64,000 bases of DNA. It comes from Desulfopila sp. IMCC35006. GTDB taxonomy: Bacteria > Desulfobacterota > Desulfobulbia > Desulfobulbales > Desulfocapsaceae. Shown one piece after another: positions 36,030-45,108 of the stretch. Positions within the stretch are counted from its first letter, which is position 1. Every line of letters begins with the position of its first letter. The stretch is from positions 1-64,000 of the forward strand of contig NZ_SWCM01000005.1 in NCBI RefSeq assembly GCF_005116645.1, in the 5' to 3' direction. Below the pieces are notes generated by a model. That model was given only the letters and a program-made list of their open reading frames with translations, did not search any database and was not told the origin of the DNA. Position numbers and translations under genes: made by a program.

Positions 36030-36166
36030 TTCCAGGTTTCACGAGAGTGGAGCAAGGGGGAACCCGGTTAAAATCCGGGACGGGCCCGCCGCTGTAACCG
36101 GGGACAAACATTGCAGTAAAGTCACAGTTTGCCATTTGCAAACGGGAAGGCGCAACCGCCGGTCAA
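36030..36166 (+). promoter_or_regulatory. Cobalamin riboswitch
   Basis: GGGGGAACCCGGTTAAAATCCGGGAC-GGGCCCGCCGCTGTAACCGGGG, read in two parts, is the conserved B12-binding core, and GGGAAGGCGCAACCGCC with GTCA after it is the later conserved part. On the plus strand it should control the next gene, yet no recognisable cobalamin gene follows; the next real gene (36661-37623) is on the opposite strand. Confidence 0.85.
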
Positions 36167-36168
36167 TG

Positions 36169-36597
36169 GATGAAATCTTCACCCTGGCCGAACAAAGTGA
36201 ATGGGATCTGATCAGAACGAAGACCGGCGGATGCAGAGACCATGTGATTCGGGTGCTGATCGTCGGCATTCTGCACCGAAATTACGATATAGGTCGGGGG
36301 ATGGAGGCGGAGGCCGCCGTGGCGCCGCTGCTGGGCAGCTTCGGGACGGTACTTGGTATTTTCAATCCTTTTGAAATGCTGGGAACCGGCTCAATCACCG
36401 AAAAAGTGCCTGTTCCATCCACGGCCATAAAGACCGGACCAGCCAGCCCCCACTATGACCAAAAACCCGAAACCACCCTATCCACCTGTCGCGCGAAAGC
36501 GCGGTTGGCAGGGAGTGGTTCTTCTGCCGGTCCGACCAAAAAGAATGTCCCTACATCCATGAAAGTACTGTTACCGGTGCATTTGCTCCTGCAATGA
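36169..36597 (+). CDS. Doubtful reading frame after the cobalamin riboswitch
   Basis: An open frame of 142 codons starts (ATG) at the riboswitch edge. Its N-terminal part is protein-like (EWDLIRTKTGG, VIRVLIVGIL, LLGSFGTVLGIFNPFEML), its C-terminal half is low in hydrophobic pattern and looks like chance translation. I do not recognise it. It may be the remnant of the gene that the riboswitch once controlled, or no gene at all. Confidence 0.2.
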   Translation, partial: DEIFTLAEQSEWDLIRTKTGGCRDHVIRVLIVGILHRNYDIGRGMEAEAAVAPLLGSFGTVLGIFNPFEMLGTGSITEKVPVPSTAIKTGPASPHYDQKPETTLSTCRAKARLAGSGSSAGPTKKNVPTSMKVLLPVHLLLQ

Positions 36598-36660
36598 ACC
36601 TGGACGTTACCGGGACAGCAGGCTTCACCGGCAAAGGACCTCAGTTCAGGATAACGCCCC

Positions 36661-37623
36661 TCAGGGGAGAAGTACTATTTTGCCGCAATTGCCATCATTC
36701 ATAACCAATTGGTGGGCCATTGGCGCTTCGGCCAGAGCCATCTCACGGCTGATGCCTGGCACCAGGACGCCGCGTTCCATTGCCGATGCCAGGGCGGAAT
36801 GCGTTTGATTTGTTTCTTCGGGAGTTGCATTGAAAACGGCAAGGCCTCTGATTTCGGTTTCTTTGCCCATGGTCAGCCGGGGATCAATTTCAATGCGGCC
36901 CCTGCTGCCGATGATAACTACCCGTCCACGCCGGGCCAGCAGATGTAAATCCTTTTCCAGGTTTTTATTGGCAAGCATCTCTAAAATAAGATCAAACCCT
37001 GCGCCGGAGCTCGCCTCAAGGAGCTTGTCTTCATAGCCCGGCTGGTTATGAGAAACCGCCTGAGCTCCGAGTTTTTCTACCAGGGAACACCCCCGATCAC
37101 TGCCGGCCGTCCCGTACACGCTCATCCCGGCATCCCTGGCCAACTGCACTGCTGCCTGGCCAACCGAGCCGCTTGCCCCGTGAATCAGCAGGCGCTCACC
37201 CACCTTGCCCCGGCCCCGGATAAAAAGCGCCCGCCAGGCGGTGGCCGCAGGAACACCGATGGCAGCGCCCTGCGCAAAGGAAATATTTGCCGGCAGCCTG
37301 AAGACCTGATCTGCTTTGCAGAGCGCCATTTCAGCATAACCGCCACTGACTGTCGCGACACTATAGACCCGATCGCCTTTCTGCCACCGGGTAACTTCCG
37401 GGCCGCAGGACGCAATAGTCCCAGCCACATTACCGCCGGGAGTATAAGGTAATTCCGGCAGCATGGGATACGTTCCGGCGCGGATATAGGTCTCGACCGG
37501 GTTGACGCCAATTGCCGCAACCTGCACCACTACCTCATCCGGTCCGGGTAATAGGGCAGGTTTTTCGACCAGTTCCATGACCTCGGGCGCACCAAATTTT
37601 CTTACTTCGATAGCCTTCATCAT
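36661..37623 (-). CDS. NADPH:quinone reductase-like zinc-independent MDR oxidoreductase
   Basis: 320 residues. It starts with MKAIEVRKFGAPEVMELVE, typical of quinone oxidoreductases, and has GVNPVETYIRAGTYP, LPYTPGGNVAGTI, LLIHGASGSVGQAAVQLAR (Rossmann NADPH site) and no structural zinc Cys cluster. The start is ATG at 37623 (overlapping the plsY stop as ATGA) or the adjacent ATG at 37620, with GGAGGAAG upstream. It reduces quinones or enones using NADPH. Confidence 0.9.
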   Translation of the reverse strand: MMKAIEVRKFGAPEVMELVEKPALLPGPDEVVVQVAAIGVNPVETYIRAGTYPMLPELPYTPGGNVAGTIASCGPEVTRWQKGDRVYSVATVSGGYAEMALCKADQVFRLPANISFAQGAAIGVPAATAWRALFIRGRGKVGERLLIHGASGSVGQAAVQLARDAGMSVYGTAGSDRGCSLVEKLGAQAVSHNQPGYEDKLLEASSGAGFDLILEMLANKNLEKDLHLLARRGRVVIIGSRGRIEIDPRLTMGKETEIRGLAVFNATPEETNQTHSALASAMERGVLVPGISREMALAEAPMAHQLVMNDGNCGKIVLLP

Positions 37624-38219
37624 CTTCCTCCTTTCTTCCAGCTTTTTTCCTTGCCGTGCAGCAACCGGTTGATATTTTCATGATGCTTCAGCCAGATGAG
37701 CAGAGCGATGCACGCCGCCGTACCGATGGTTATGCTCGAGGCGCCGAGAAAATACAACCAGAGGGGAATAAGGCCGGCGGCGAGTAAGGAGCCGGCAGAA
37801 ACAAAACCAGTCAGTCCAACAGTTGCCAGAAAAACCACCAGACTGATCAGTATCGCCGGGGCAGAAAGATATAAAAACACCCCCATTCCAGTCGCGACCC
37901 CTTTGCCACCACGAAACTTTAAATAGACAGGAAACATGTGCCCCAGCACCGCCATCAAGCCGGTAAGGGCGACTACCAGCTCTTTGCCCGCCGATTCGGG
38001 CAGCAGGGCCGCTGCTCCATACATTGGCAGAAAACTTTTGAGACAGTCACAAATCAGGGTAATACAACCGAGCTTTTTACCGAGCAGTCTGTTGACATTG
38101 GTAGCGCCGATATTTCGACTCCCCTGCATGCGGACATCGACACCAACCATCTTGCCAATGACCAGACCAAAAGGAATCGACCCAACCAGATAGCCGATTA
38201 CCGGCAATAAAATATGCAT
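37620..38219 (-). CDS. plsY: Acyl-phosphate glycerol-3-phosphate acyltransferase
   Basis: About 199 residues from the ATG at 38219; a TTG three codons upstream is also possible. GYLVGSIPFGLVIGK, GSRNIGATNVNRLLGKK and FRGGKGVATGMGV are the three conserved PlsY cytoplasmic motifs, between five to seven membrane helices. It makes lysophosphatidate at the membrane, the first step of phospholipid synthesis. It overlaps the oxidoreductase gene downstream, so they share a transcript. Confidence 0.95.
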   Translation of the reverse strand: MHILLPVIGYLVGSIPFGLVIGKMVGVDVRMQGSRNIGATNVNRLLGKKLGCITLICDCLKSFLPMYGAAALLPESAGKELVVALTGLMAVLGHMFPVYLKFRGGKGVATGMGVFLYLSAPAILISLVVFLATVGLTGFVSAGSLLAAGLIPLWLYFLGASSITIGTAACIALLIWLKHHENINRLLHGKEKSWKKGGR

Positions 38220-38275
38220 ATGTTCCAAGACCTGAAAAGAGAATCTACAAAAACAACTCGTCCGCCAGAGCCAAC

Positions 38276-38776
38276 TTAATCCTCGTTGCCCAGATGCCGG
38301 ATGATTTTCCTGCGGAGTTTATCAGAAATTTCTTCATCACGATAGGAAATGACCGTAACCGGGCATTTCTGAAACATTTTCTCTGCCACCGATCCTGTAA
38401 AAATATGGCTGAAATCATGGGCTTTTACCCCCATCACCACGACATCCACATTTTGATCAATCACCACTTTCAACAACTCGTTTGCCGGGTCGCCGATACA
38501 GAAAGTATGGGTTAATTTTTCCTCAGTCAGCATCAGTTCACCCATAATTTTTTTCAGCTCTTCCCTTCGTTCAGCTTTAATGGTTTCAACATAATGCTCA
38601 ACATCCACCTTGTAACCAAAGGAGGTGATCTTATTCACTGCCTCCAGACTACGCTGGTTGATGACATTGGCGACAAGCAGTTCAGCGCCGGTAGCTGCCG
38701 CCAGATCGGCGGCAAACCGCAGGATTCCCTTGGAGTATTTAGAAAAGGCAAGCGGTACCAGTATTTTTGTAATCAT
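38276..38776 (-). CDS. Universal stress protein family protein
   Basis: 166 residues from the ATG at 38776, which has GGGAGAAATTG upstream; a longer upstream frame lacks such a site. ITKILVPLAFSKYSKGILRFAADLA opens the UspA fold; VDVVVMGVKAHDFSHIFTGSVAEKMFQKCPVTVI, split by short turns, holds the G-x-x-G-S ATP-binding type end. A stress-response or nucleotide-binding role is usual. Single domain. Confidence 0.88.
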   Translation of the reverse strand: MITKILVPLAFSKYSKGILRFAADLAAATGAELLVANVINQRSLEAVNKITSFGYKVDVEHYVETIKAERREELKKIMGELMLTEEKLTHTFCIGDPANELLKVVIDQNVDVVVMGVKAHDFSHIFTGSVAEKMFQKCPVTVISYRDEEISDKLRRKIIRHLGNED

Positions 38777-39101
38777 CAATTTCTCCCGAGTGGATGATAG
38801 CAGGGTGGCTGAGAAAAACTCGTCAACTCTTCGGCAACACAATAAATAACATATCCCCTCATTACAAGTAGTAATACATTTACGACAAAACACCATCAGC
38901 AAGACAGGTATTTCCCTGCCCGTCGACACAACACGCTTGCCAAGCCTTCGATTCCCTCCTCCTGCCCGCTATCAATTAGTCAATAGCATTTACTCATGTC
39001 ATGCTTATCTTTGTAAGCGTAGCAGAAACGGAGCTGCTATGGTACATTGCCGGCAACAGAAAAAATCAACTATTACTGAGGATGTTTTAAGAGATATACC
39101 A
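38777..39101. other. Divergent intergenic region between uspA and def
   Basis: 325 bp. Probable promoters for both flanking genes; no small gene or RNA recognised. Confidence 0.3.
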
Positions 39102-39608
39102 ATGAGTATTCAAAGAATTTACCAATATCCAGAACCGGTTTTACGCCAGAAAACGGAAAAAATTGCAACTTTTGACAACGGCCTGGCCCAGCTGGTCGAA
39201 GACATGGCGGAGACCATGTACGACGCCCCGGGCATCGGCCTCGCCGCGCCGCAGATCGGCAAATCAATCAAACTGATTGTCGTCGACATATCTGAAGACA
39301 AGGAAGGGGAAAAGAAATTCATGCCCCTGGTCAATCCCGAAATCGTAGCCCATGAAGGAAACCAGATAGATGAGGAAGGTTGCCTGAGCGTCCCTGAGCT
39401 GACAGCCAATGTCAAAAGATATCAGAAAGTCACCGTCGCCTATCAGGATCTGCAGGGACAAGCTCACGAACTGTCGACCGAAAATCGTTTTGCCGTTGTC
39501 CTGCAGCACGAAATCGATCACTTAAACGGTATTCTTTTCATTGATCATCTCAGCCCTTTGAAACGGAATCTGTATAAAAAGAAAGTGAAAAAGTGGCTGG
39601 AAAAATAA
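39102..39608 (+). CDS. def: Peptide deformylase
   Basis: 168 residues from the ATG at 39102. GIGLAAPQIG (motif 1), EEGCLSVPE (motif 2 with the Cys metal ligand) and QHEIDHLNGILFID (motif 3, HExxH) are all intact. It removes the formyl group from nascent proteins. It starts the def-fmt-larC-pgpA operon. Confidence 0.97.
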   Translation: MSIQRIYQYPEPVLRQKTEKIATFDNGLAQLVEDMAETMYDAPGIGLAAPQIGKSIKLIVVDISEDKEGEKKFMPLVNPEIVAHEGNQIDEEGCLSVPELTANVKRYQKVTVAYQDLQGQAHELSTENRFAVVLQHEIDHLNGILFIDHLSPLKRNLYKKKVKKWLEK

Positions 39609-39619
39609 CAGGAGCGAAA

Positions 39620-40567
39620 ATGTCGAAGCGACCGCTACGTATTATTTTCATGGGAACCCCTGATTTTGCCGCAGCAACACTCCAGGCACTTATCGATGGC
39701 CCGGATGAGGTCGTTGCCGTTGTTACCCAGCCGGACCGCGCCAAAGGCAGGGGCAAAAAGCTCACCCCGCCGCCAACCAAAGTCCTCGCCGAGGCTGCCG
39801 GAATTCCCGTACTACAGCCGACTAAAATCAAGACGGAAGCTTTTCACAACGGCTTGCTTACCTATCAGCCGGATCTGATTGTGGTTACGGCCTACGGCAG
39901 AATCCTGCCCAAATCGCTGCTTGAGCTGCCTCCCTTAGGTTGTATCAACGTACACGGTTCGCTTCTGCCTAAATATCGCGGGGCCGCGCCTATCCAATGG
40001 GCGGTGATCAACGGGGAAAAGGAAACGGGGATTACGATTATCCAGATGAACGAGGGCATGGACACCGGTGACATCCTGCTCAAAGCAAAAATTAACACCG
40101 CCCCCGACGAAACCGCCGGCAGCCTGTTCGACAAGCTTGCAGTCCTCGGCAGCGCAACACTGTTAACCGCTATTAAGGGATTACAGGAAGGCACCATTAT
40201 TCCGGTCGCGCAGGATCATGACCTCGCAACAGTTGCCCCAATGCTGAAAAAAAACGATGGCCTGATCGATTGGCATAAAGATGCCAAAGAGATAGAACGC
40301 CTTATCCGCGGCCTTGATCCCTGGCCTACTGCCTTTTGCTTTCTTGACGGCACGCGACTGCGCCTTTTCCGTCCGGAGGTGCTGCATCAGGACAGCGAGA
40401 TGCAGCCGGGAACCGTGCTCCAGGCCGACAAGCGGGGAATCCTGGTCGCCTGCGGCCACAATACCCTGCTCACCAGAGAGATACAGCCGGAAGGGAAAAA
40501 ACGCATGGACGTGGACTCCTTTCTTTGCGGCCACCCAATTGCCCCGGGGACACGCTTCGTCCAGTGA
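39620..40567 (+). CDS. fmt: Methionyl-tRNA formyltransferase
   Basis: 315 residues from the ATG at 39620, preceded by AGGAGCGAAA. RIIFMGTPDFAAATL, HGSLLPKYRGAAPIQWAVINGE (split by the SLLPKYRG catalytic loop) and TGITIIQMNEGMDTGDIL mark the formyl-THF transferase; the C-terminal OB-like domain follows. It formylates initiator tRNA. It begins 11 nt after def. Confidence 0.97.
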   Translation: MSKRPLRIIFMGTPDFAAATLQALIDGPDEVVAVVTQPDRAKGRGKKLTPPPTKVLAEAAGIPVLQPTKIKTEAFHNGLLTYQPDLIVVTAYGRILPKSLLELPPLGCINVHGSLLPKYRGAAPIQWAVINGEKETGITIIQMNEGMDTGDILLKAKINTAPDETAGSLFDKLAVLGSATLLTAIKGLQEGTIIPVAQDHDLATVAPMLKKNDGLIDWHKDAKEIERLIRGLDPWPTAFCFLDGTRLRLFRPEVLHQDSEMQPGTVLQADKRGILVACGHNTLLTREIQPEGKKRMDVDSFLCGHPIAPGTRFVQ

Positions 40568-41751
40568 GCTCTCCTGCACCCCCTCAAATAGCCTACCTGG
40601 ACTGTTTTTCCGGCGTCAGCGGCGATATGCTGCTCGGTGCCCTGCTGCACGCCGGCCTCGATCGCCAGCTGCTGACCGAAGAGCTTGGCAAGCTGCAGCT
40701 TGACGGGCTTGAACTGCTTGTTGAAGAAAAAAACGTCAATGCGATCAGCTCCATTAAGGTTACCATCAGCAGCAAGCGACGCCAGGAACTCCGAACGCTG
40801 CCGGCCATTGTGCAGATTCTTGAACAAAGTTTTCTTGCGCCGGCGATAATTGACCAGGCGAGCAAAGTGTTTCAGGCCCTGGCCCGCGCCGAGGCCAAAG
40901 TCCATGCCATCCCCGTCGATCAGGTGCATTTTCATGAGGTGGGTGCTCTCGACACCATTGTTGACGTGGTAGGAACCCTGGTCGGCCTGCATCATCTCGG
41001 CATTACCCGCCTTTTTTGTTCATTTTTACCAACCAGCCATGGCTTCGTCAAATGTGCCCACGGCCTGCTGCCACTGCCTGCCCCGGCGGTTTGCGAACTT
41101 CTCGTCGGCATTCCCACCTACGGCGTAGACCTGCAGCAGGAGCTCATCACCCCGACCGGCGCGGCACTGGTTGCGACCCTGGTCGAGGACTATGGCCCAC
41201 TGCCGTCCATGGCAATCAGCGCAACCGGATATGGCGCGGGCAGCCACATTTTGACCAACGGGCAGCCGAATCTGTTGCGAATCATCATCGGCAGGGCCAT
41301 CGACGTTGACGAACAACAAAGTGTCGAGGTCATCGAAACAAATCTTGACGACTGGAGTCCCGAGGGTTTTCCTTATCTCTGCGAACAATTATTCGCCCAA
41401 GGGGCGCTGGATGTGACGCTCGCCCCGATTCAGATGAAAAAGGGCCGACCGGGCTTTGCCCTGCAGGTCATCAGCCCGCCCGCGTATGCACATTTGCTCA
41501 AAGAAATCATCCTTTCGGAAACAACCGCCATAGGACTGCGCTTTAGAAGAGAAACACGACGGACGCTTCCCCGTGAGAAAGTTGCAGTCGCTACTCCATG
41601 GGGAAATATCATGGCCAAAAAAGTGCACACCCCGACGGGCAGCATCATCTATCCTGAATATGAAGAATGCCGGGAAATCGCCCGCCGGCACAGGGTGCCG
41701 CTGCAGGAAGTGTATAATGCGGTGCGCAGCAATACGGTACGTTGCTCATGA
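40564..41751 (+). CDS. larC: Nickel insertion protein LarC (nickel-pincer cofactor)
   Basis: 395 residues from a GTG overlapping the fmt stop as GTGA. YLDCFSGVSGDMLLGALL, VHFHEVGALDTIVDVVG, SHGFVKCAHGLLPLPAPA and ITPTGAALVATL are hallmarks of LarC, which inserts nickel into the pyridinium dithiocarboxylate cofactor of lactate racemase and relatives. The gene is a single full-length frame, without the LarC1/LarC2 frameshift of Lactobacillus. LarB, LarE and LarA are not in the window. Confidence 0.92.
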   Translation: MSSPAPPQIAYLDCFSGVSGDMLLGALLHAGLDRQLLTEELGKLQLDGLELLVEEKNVNAISSIKVTISSKRRQELRTLPAIVQILEQSFLAPAIIDQASKVFQALARAEAKVHAIPVDQVHFHEVGALDTIVDVVGTLVGLHHLGITRLFCSFLPTSHGFVKCAHGLLPLPAPAVCELLVGIPTYGVDLQQELITPTGAALVATLVEDYGPLPSMAISATGYGAGSHILTNGQPNLLRIIIGRAIDVDEQQSVEVIETNLDDWSPEGFPYLCEQLFAQGALDVTLAPIQMKKGRPGFALQVISPPAYAHLLKEIILSETTAIGLRFRRETRRTLPREKVAVATPWGNIMAKKVHTPTGSIIYPEYEECREIARRHRVPLQEVYNAVRSNTVRCS

Positions 41752-42218
41752 ATCAATTGATAATGGCCCTTGCCACCGGGTTATATGTGGGAAAAATCGG
41801 CTGGGCACCGGGCACCTGGGGCTCATTGGCCGCATTGCTGCCCTGGCTGCTGATCAAGGATCTGCCCCTATCGACCTATCTGATGGTGTTATGCGTACTG
41901 TTTGTGGTCGGTTTTTTTGTCTGCGGCTCCGCCGAAAAAATTCTCGACCGCCCGGATGCCGGCTGCATCGTCATCGATGAAGTCCTCGGCATGTTCATAA
42001 CCCTGACCCTCGCCCCGCCACATCCTGGCGCATGGCTGCTCGGCTTTGCCCTGTTTCGCATCTTTGATATTTTCAAGCCCTTTCCGGTCTGCTGGTTTGA
42101 TCAGAAGATTCATGGTGGAATCGGCATCATGATGGACGATGTCGTCGCCGGGTTATATGCTCTTCTTTGCCTGCAGCTCTTGTGGTGGGGGCTCATCAAC
42201 CCAATCTTTCTTCGATAA
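41748..42218 (+). CDS. pgpA: Phosphatidylglycerophosphatase A
   Basis: 156 residues, ATG overlapping the larC stop as ATGA. GLYVGKIGWAPGTWGSLAALL and the DEVLGMFITL plus FRIFDIFKPFP and DDVVAGLYA motifs are those of PgpA. Several membrane helices. It dephosphorylates phosphatidylglycerophosphate. Last gene of the def operon. Confidence 0.95.
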   Translation: MNQLIMALATGLYVGKIGWAPGTWGSLAALLPWLLIKDLPLSTYLMVLCVLFVVGFFVCGSAEKILDRPDAGCIVIDEVLGMFITLTLAPPHPGAWLLGFALFRIFDIFKPFPVCWFDQKIHGGIGIMMDDVVAGLYALLCLQLLWWGLINPIFLR

Positions 42219-42226
42219 TCGGGTCA

Positions 42227-42307
42227 GGTTCCCATGCAGCACATGGAAACCAGGTGGTGGCTAAGTAAAAAGCTTCGAAGCAGGGTCCCATGCGCCGCAT
42301 GGGACCC
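42227..42307. terminator. Two adjacent hairpins between pgpA and the cyd operon
   Basis: GGTTCCCATG/CATGGAAACC lies near 42227-42252, and GGGTCCCATGC (42283-42293) pairs perfectly with GCATGGGACCC (42297-42307). They sit between convergent transcripts and probably end both. Confidence 0.65.
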
Positions 42308-42315
42308 AAATGCAG

Positions 42316-42408
42316 CTATAAGTTATCCGTCTTTATAAGAATTGTTACCGCCACGTTATAGGAGACGACAATCACGGCAACCCAGCCAATTAATAATACT
42401 GCAGCCAT
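42316..42408 (-). CDS. cydX: CydX-like small subunit of cytochrome bd oxidase
   Basis: A 30-residue protein with one membrane helix (AAVLLIGWVAVIVVSYNVAV), starting at an ATG with GAGGAGAAAGCT before it. It lies 16 nt after cydB in the same direction, the normal place of cydX. The sequence is not close to E. coli CydX, so the call rests on position, size and topology. Confidence 0.7.
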   Translation of the reverse strand: MAAVLLIGWVAVIVVSYNVAVTILIKTDNL

Positions 42409-42423
42409 AGCTTTCTCCTCTTT

Positions 42424-43557
42424 TCAATACGCTTTTTTATCATTTATATCGCGCACACCAATCTTTTTTGAATCCATCTGCCGCCAGACATAGATTATAT
42501 ATGCCAGTACCGCAGGGATAAACAAAGCCACATAGGTCATTGCGGTCAAGGTATAATGGCTTGACGATGCGTTATAAATGGTCAGGCTCGATTGCAGATC
42601 AACCTTGGATGGATAAAACGGCGTTCCATTAAATCCGGCGGTGAAAAAAACTGCCAGGCCTACCAGCACGGTCCCCAGCCCACCAAACCAGATGCCGGTG
42701 GTTGACCGTGCCAGGCTCGTGCGGGTAACTCCGAGAATAACCAGAAAGAGGCCAACGAGCAGCAGACCAAGCACGATCGGCATTGCCAGCAGATTGGTCA
42801 GATATTTATGCTCTACCATGCTGACCATCCCATTCCCGTCGGTTGCAAAACCATCCATCAGCACCAGACTGACCACTACATAGAGCAAAAAAGGCAGAGC
42901 GCAGAGAAAATTGATCAGACAGGACTTTCTGACCCGCGCCTCAAACTCCGGAAAACCGTGGTAATCAATGTTATTCGCCAGATACATGGCACCCAGCGTC
43001 CTGGCGTTAAAGACCAGGAACAGGCCTAATGCAAGATTAAAGAATGAAAAGGCCGCCTCCACCCCACGCAAGGGGTTAGTCCAGGTCACCTGGCTAAAAT
43101 CGTTCAGGGTAAAATTGGATCCGGTAAAAAAGGTGCCAACCGCCGCCCCGATAAGAAGCACACCAACCGTACCATTGATAAAAAGAAACAACTCATAGGT
43201 TCCGGCCCCGAGCAGGTTGTTTGGCTTCGCCCGAAACTCATAGCTGACCGCCTGGACAATGAAGGTGAAAAGAATCAGCAGCCACACCCAGTATGCGCCG
43301 CCAAAGCTTGTTGCATAAAATTTGGGGAATGCGGCAAATAAAGCCCCGCCAAAAAGTACCAGGGTGGTAAATGTCAGTTCCCATTTTCTGCCGAGGGAGT
43401 TTATTACCAGCGACTTTTCGCGGTCGTTCTTGGCCACCTGCCAGAGCAGGGTATTGCCGCCCTGGACAAAGGTGAGAAAGAGAAAGAGGGATCCAACGAG
43501 CGAGCAGATGATCCACCAGATCTGCTGCAGGATCACGATATCTAATTTTCCAATCAT
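42424..43557 (-). CDS. cydB: Cytochrome bd ubiquinol oxidase subunit II
   Basis: 377 residues with about nine hydrophobic helices. It opens with LQQIWWIICSLVGSLFLFLTFVQGGNTLL, interrupted in family style by the G-S-L turn, and ends in a helix with YIIYVWRQMDSKK. With CydA it reduces oxygen to water at high affinity using quinol. It follows cydA with a 1-nt gap. Confidence 0.95.
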   Translation of the reverse strand: MIGKLDIVILQQIWWIICSLVGSLFLFLTFVQGGNTLLWQVAKNDREKSLVINSLGRKWELTFTTLVLFGGALFAAFPKFYATSFGGAYWVWLLILFTFIVQAVSYEFRAKPNNLLGAGTYELFLFINGTVGVLLIGAAVGTFFTGSNFTLNDFSQVTWTNPLRGVEAAFSFFNLALGLFLVFNARTLGAMYLANNIDYHGFPEFEARVRKSCLINFLCALPFLLYVVVSLVLMDGFATDGNGMVSMVEHKYLTNLLAMPIVLGLLLVGLFLVILGVTRTSLARSTTGIWFGGLGTVLVGLAVFFTAGFNGTPFYPSKVDLQSSLTIYNASSSHYTLTAMTYVALFIPAVLAYIIYVWRQMDSKKIGVRDINDKKAY

Positions 43558-43558
43558 G

Positions 43559-45091
43559 TTACACGCCCTCCGGTCCTATTTTGATCTGCTTGAGCATAAT
43601 TTTAATCTCCGCTAAGAGCAGCACGGCAAAGAGTACAAAGAAAATGGCAAAGGATGCCTGCACGTGGCCTGCGGCAATTTGGGTTGTGGCCATTTTCACC
43701 GGCAGTAAATCCTGAATAGCCCAGGGTTGACGGCCAACTTCCGCCACCACCCACCCAAGTTCCGAGGCGGTGAGTGCCAGAAAAAAGGAACAGAAGCCCA
43801 ACACCAGCAGCCATTTCTTTTCAGCAAGCGTGTCTTTATAGGAATAATAGAGAAACAGCAGGGTGAGCAGCAGGAAAAAGGTGCCGAGATAGACCATTAC
43901 ATGAAAAGAATAATAGGTGCTGGCGACCGGCGGAACCGCCTCCTCAGGGGTATCGAGGTAGCCGAAGCCGAGATAGTCCTGATTCACCTTGAATCGTTCT
44001 ATCGCTGCCGTTTTGGCCTGTTCGTCGCCATCTTTTTTCGCTTTCTGGATCAGGGCCAGATCAGCAATAGCCACCTTGCCTTTGGCCATTTTATCTCCAA
44101 CCGACATGATCCCTTCCGCCTCGTTGCCATAGACCAGATCCTTGATACCCGGCACAAAAGCGCCGAAATCCCGTTTGGCCAACAGCGAGAGCCCCTTGGG
44201 GATGGACACCTCAAAGGCAAAAGGCGGCTGGCCGTCGCCTACTTTCTTGCCGCTGGTCAAAATTCCCATAGCAACGAGATCTGCCCCTTTAGACCCTTCG
44301 TAGAGTCCTTCATAGGCAGCCATTTTCATCGGTTGAAAATGGCCATTGGCATACGCCGATTCATCGCCGGTAAAGGCGGCGAAGACGGAGCCGATCAGGC
44401 CAAAAACCGAGGCGACGATGATTGACTTTTTGGCCATCTCCACATGCCGTCCCTTGAGCAGGTAATAGGAGGAGACAGTGATGACAAAAAGCGAACCAAC
44501 AACGAAACTCGAGCTGGTTGTATGGGTAAACTTGGCCATGGCGACAGGAGAAAAAAGAACCTCCCAGAAATTCTGCATCTCGAAACGGGCACTCGTAGGA
44601 TTGAAGGCCATGCCAACCGGATACTGCATCCAGCCGTTGGCCACCAGGATCCACAGGGCCGAAAGATTGGAGCCGATCGCCACCATCCAGGTGGAAAAGA
44701 GGTGGAAACCTTTCGACGTCCGTTCCCAACCAAAAAACATTACCGCGAAAAAGGTTGCTTCGAGGAAAAAGGCAAAGATACCCTCAATGGCCAGCGGAGC
44801 ACCGAAAATGTCGCCAACCATCCAGGAATAGCTGGACCAGTTGGTGCCAAACTCAAATTCCATGATGATACCGGTGGCAACACCAATGGCGAAATTAATA
44901 CCAAATAAGGTCATCCAGAATTTGGTCAGATGCTTCCACTCCTCCTTTCCGGTCCGCACGTAAATTGATTCAAAAAATGCGCAGAGAAAAGACAGCCCCA
45001 AGGTGATCGGGACAAATAGCCAGTGATACATCGCAGTCAGGATAAACTGTGCCCGCGCCCAGTTCACCGTGGCCAGATCTATTTCACCCAT
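43559..45091 (-). CDS. cydA: Cytochrome bd ubiquinol oxidase subunit I
   Basis: 510 residues. The early helix FILTAMYHWLFVPITLGLSFL carries the haem His, GVATGIIMEFEFGTNW the conserved Glu, and VAEVGRQPWAIQDLLPV the GRQPW quinol-site motif. A Q-loop of about 120 residues (roughly 250-370) makes it a long-loop type. It allows respiration or detoxification of oxygen at low tension, as in many sulfate reducers. Confidence 0.96.
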   Translation of the reverse strand: MGEIDLATVNWARAQFILTAMYHWLFVPITLGLSFLCAFFESIYVRTGKEEWKHLTKFWMTLFGINFAIGVATGIIMEFEFGTNWSSYSWMVGDIFGAPLAIEGIFAFFLEATFFAVMFFGWERTSKGFHLFSTWMVAIGSNLSALWILVANGWMQYPVGMAFNPTSARFEMQNFWEVLFSPVAMAKFTHTTSSSFVVGSLFVITVSSYYLLKGRHVEMAKKSIIVASVFGLIGSVFAAFTGDESAYANGHFQPMKMAAYEGLYEGSKGADLVAMGILTSGKKVGDGQPPFAFEVSIPKGLSLLAKRDFGAFVPGIKDLVYGNEAEGIMSVGDKMAKGKVAIADLALIQKAKKDGDEQAKTAAIERFKVNQDYLGFGYLDTPEEAVPPVASTYYSFHVMVYLGTFFLLLTLLFLYYSYKDTLAEKKWLLVLGFCSFFLALTASELGWVVAEVGRQPWAIQDLLPVKMATTQIAAGHVQASFAIFFVLFAVLLLAEIKIMLKQIKIGPEGV

Positions 45092-45108
45092 TACAACGTC
45101 CTCCGTAG

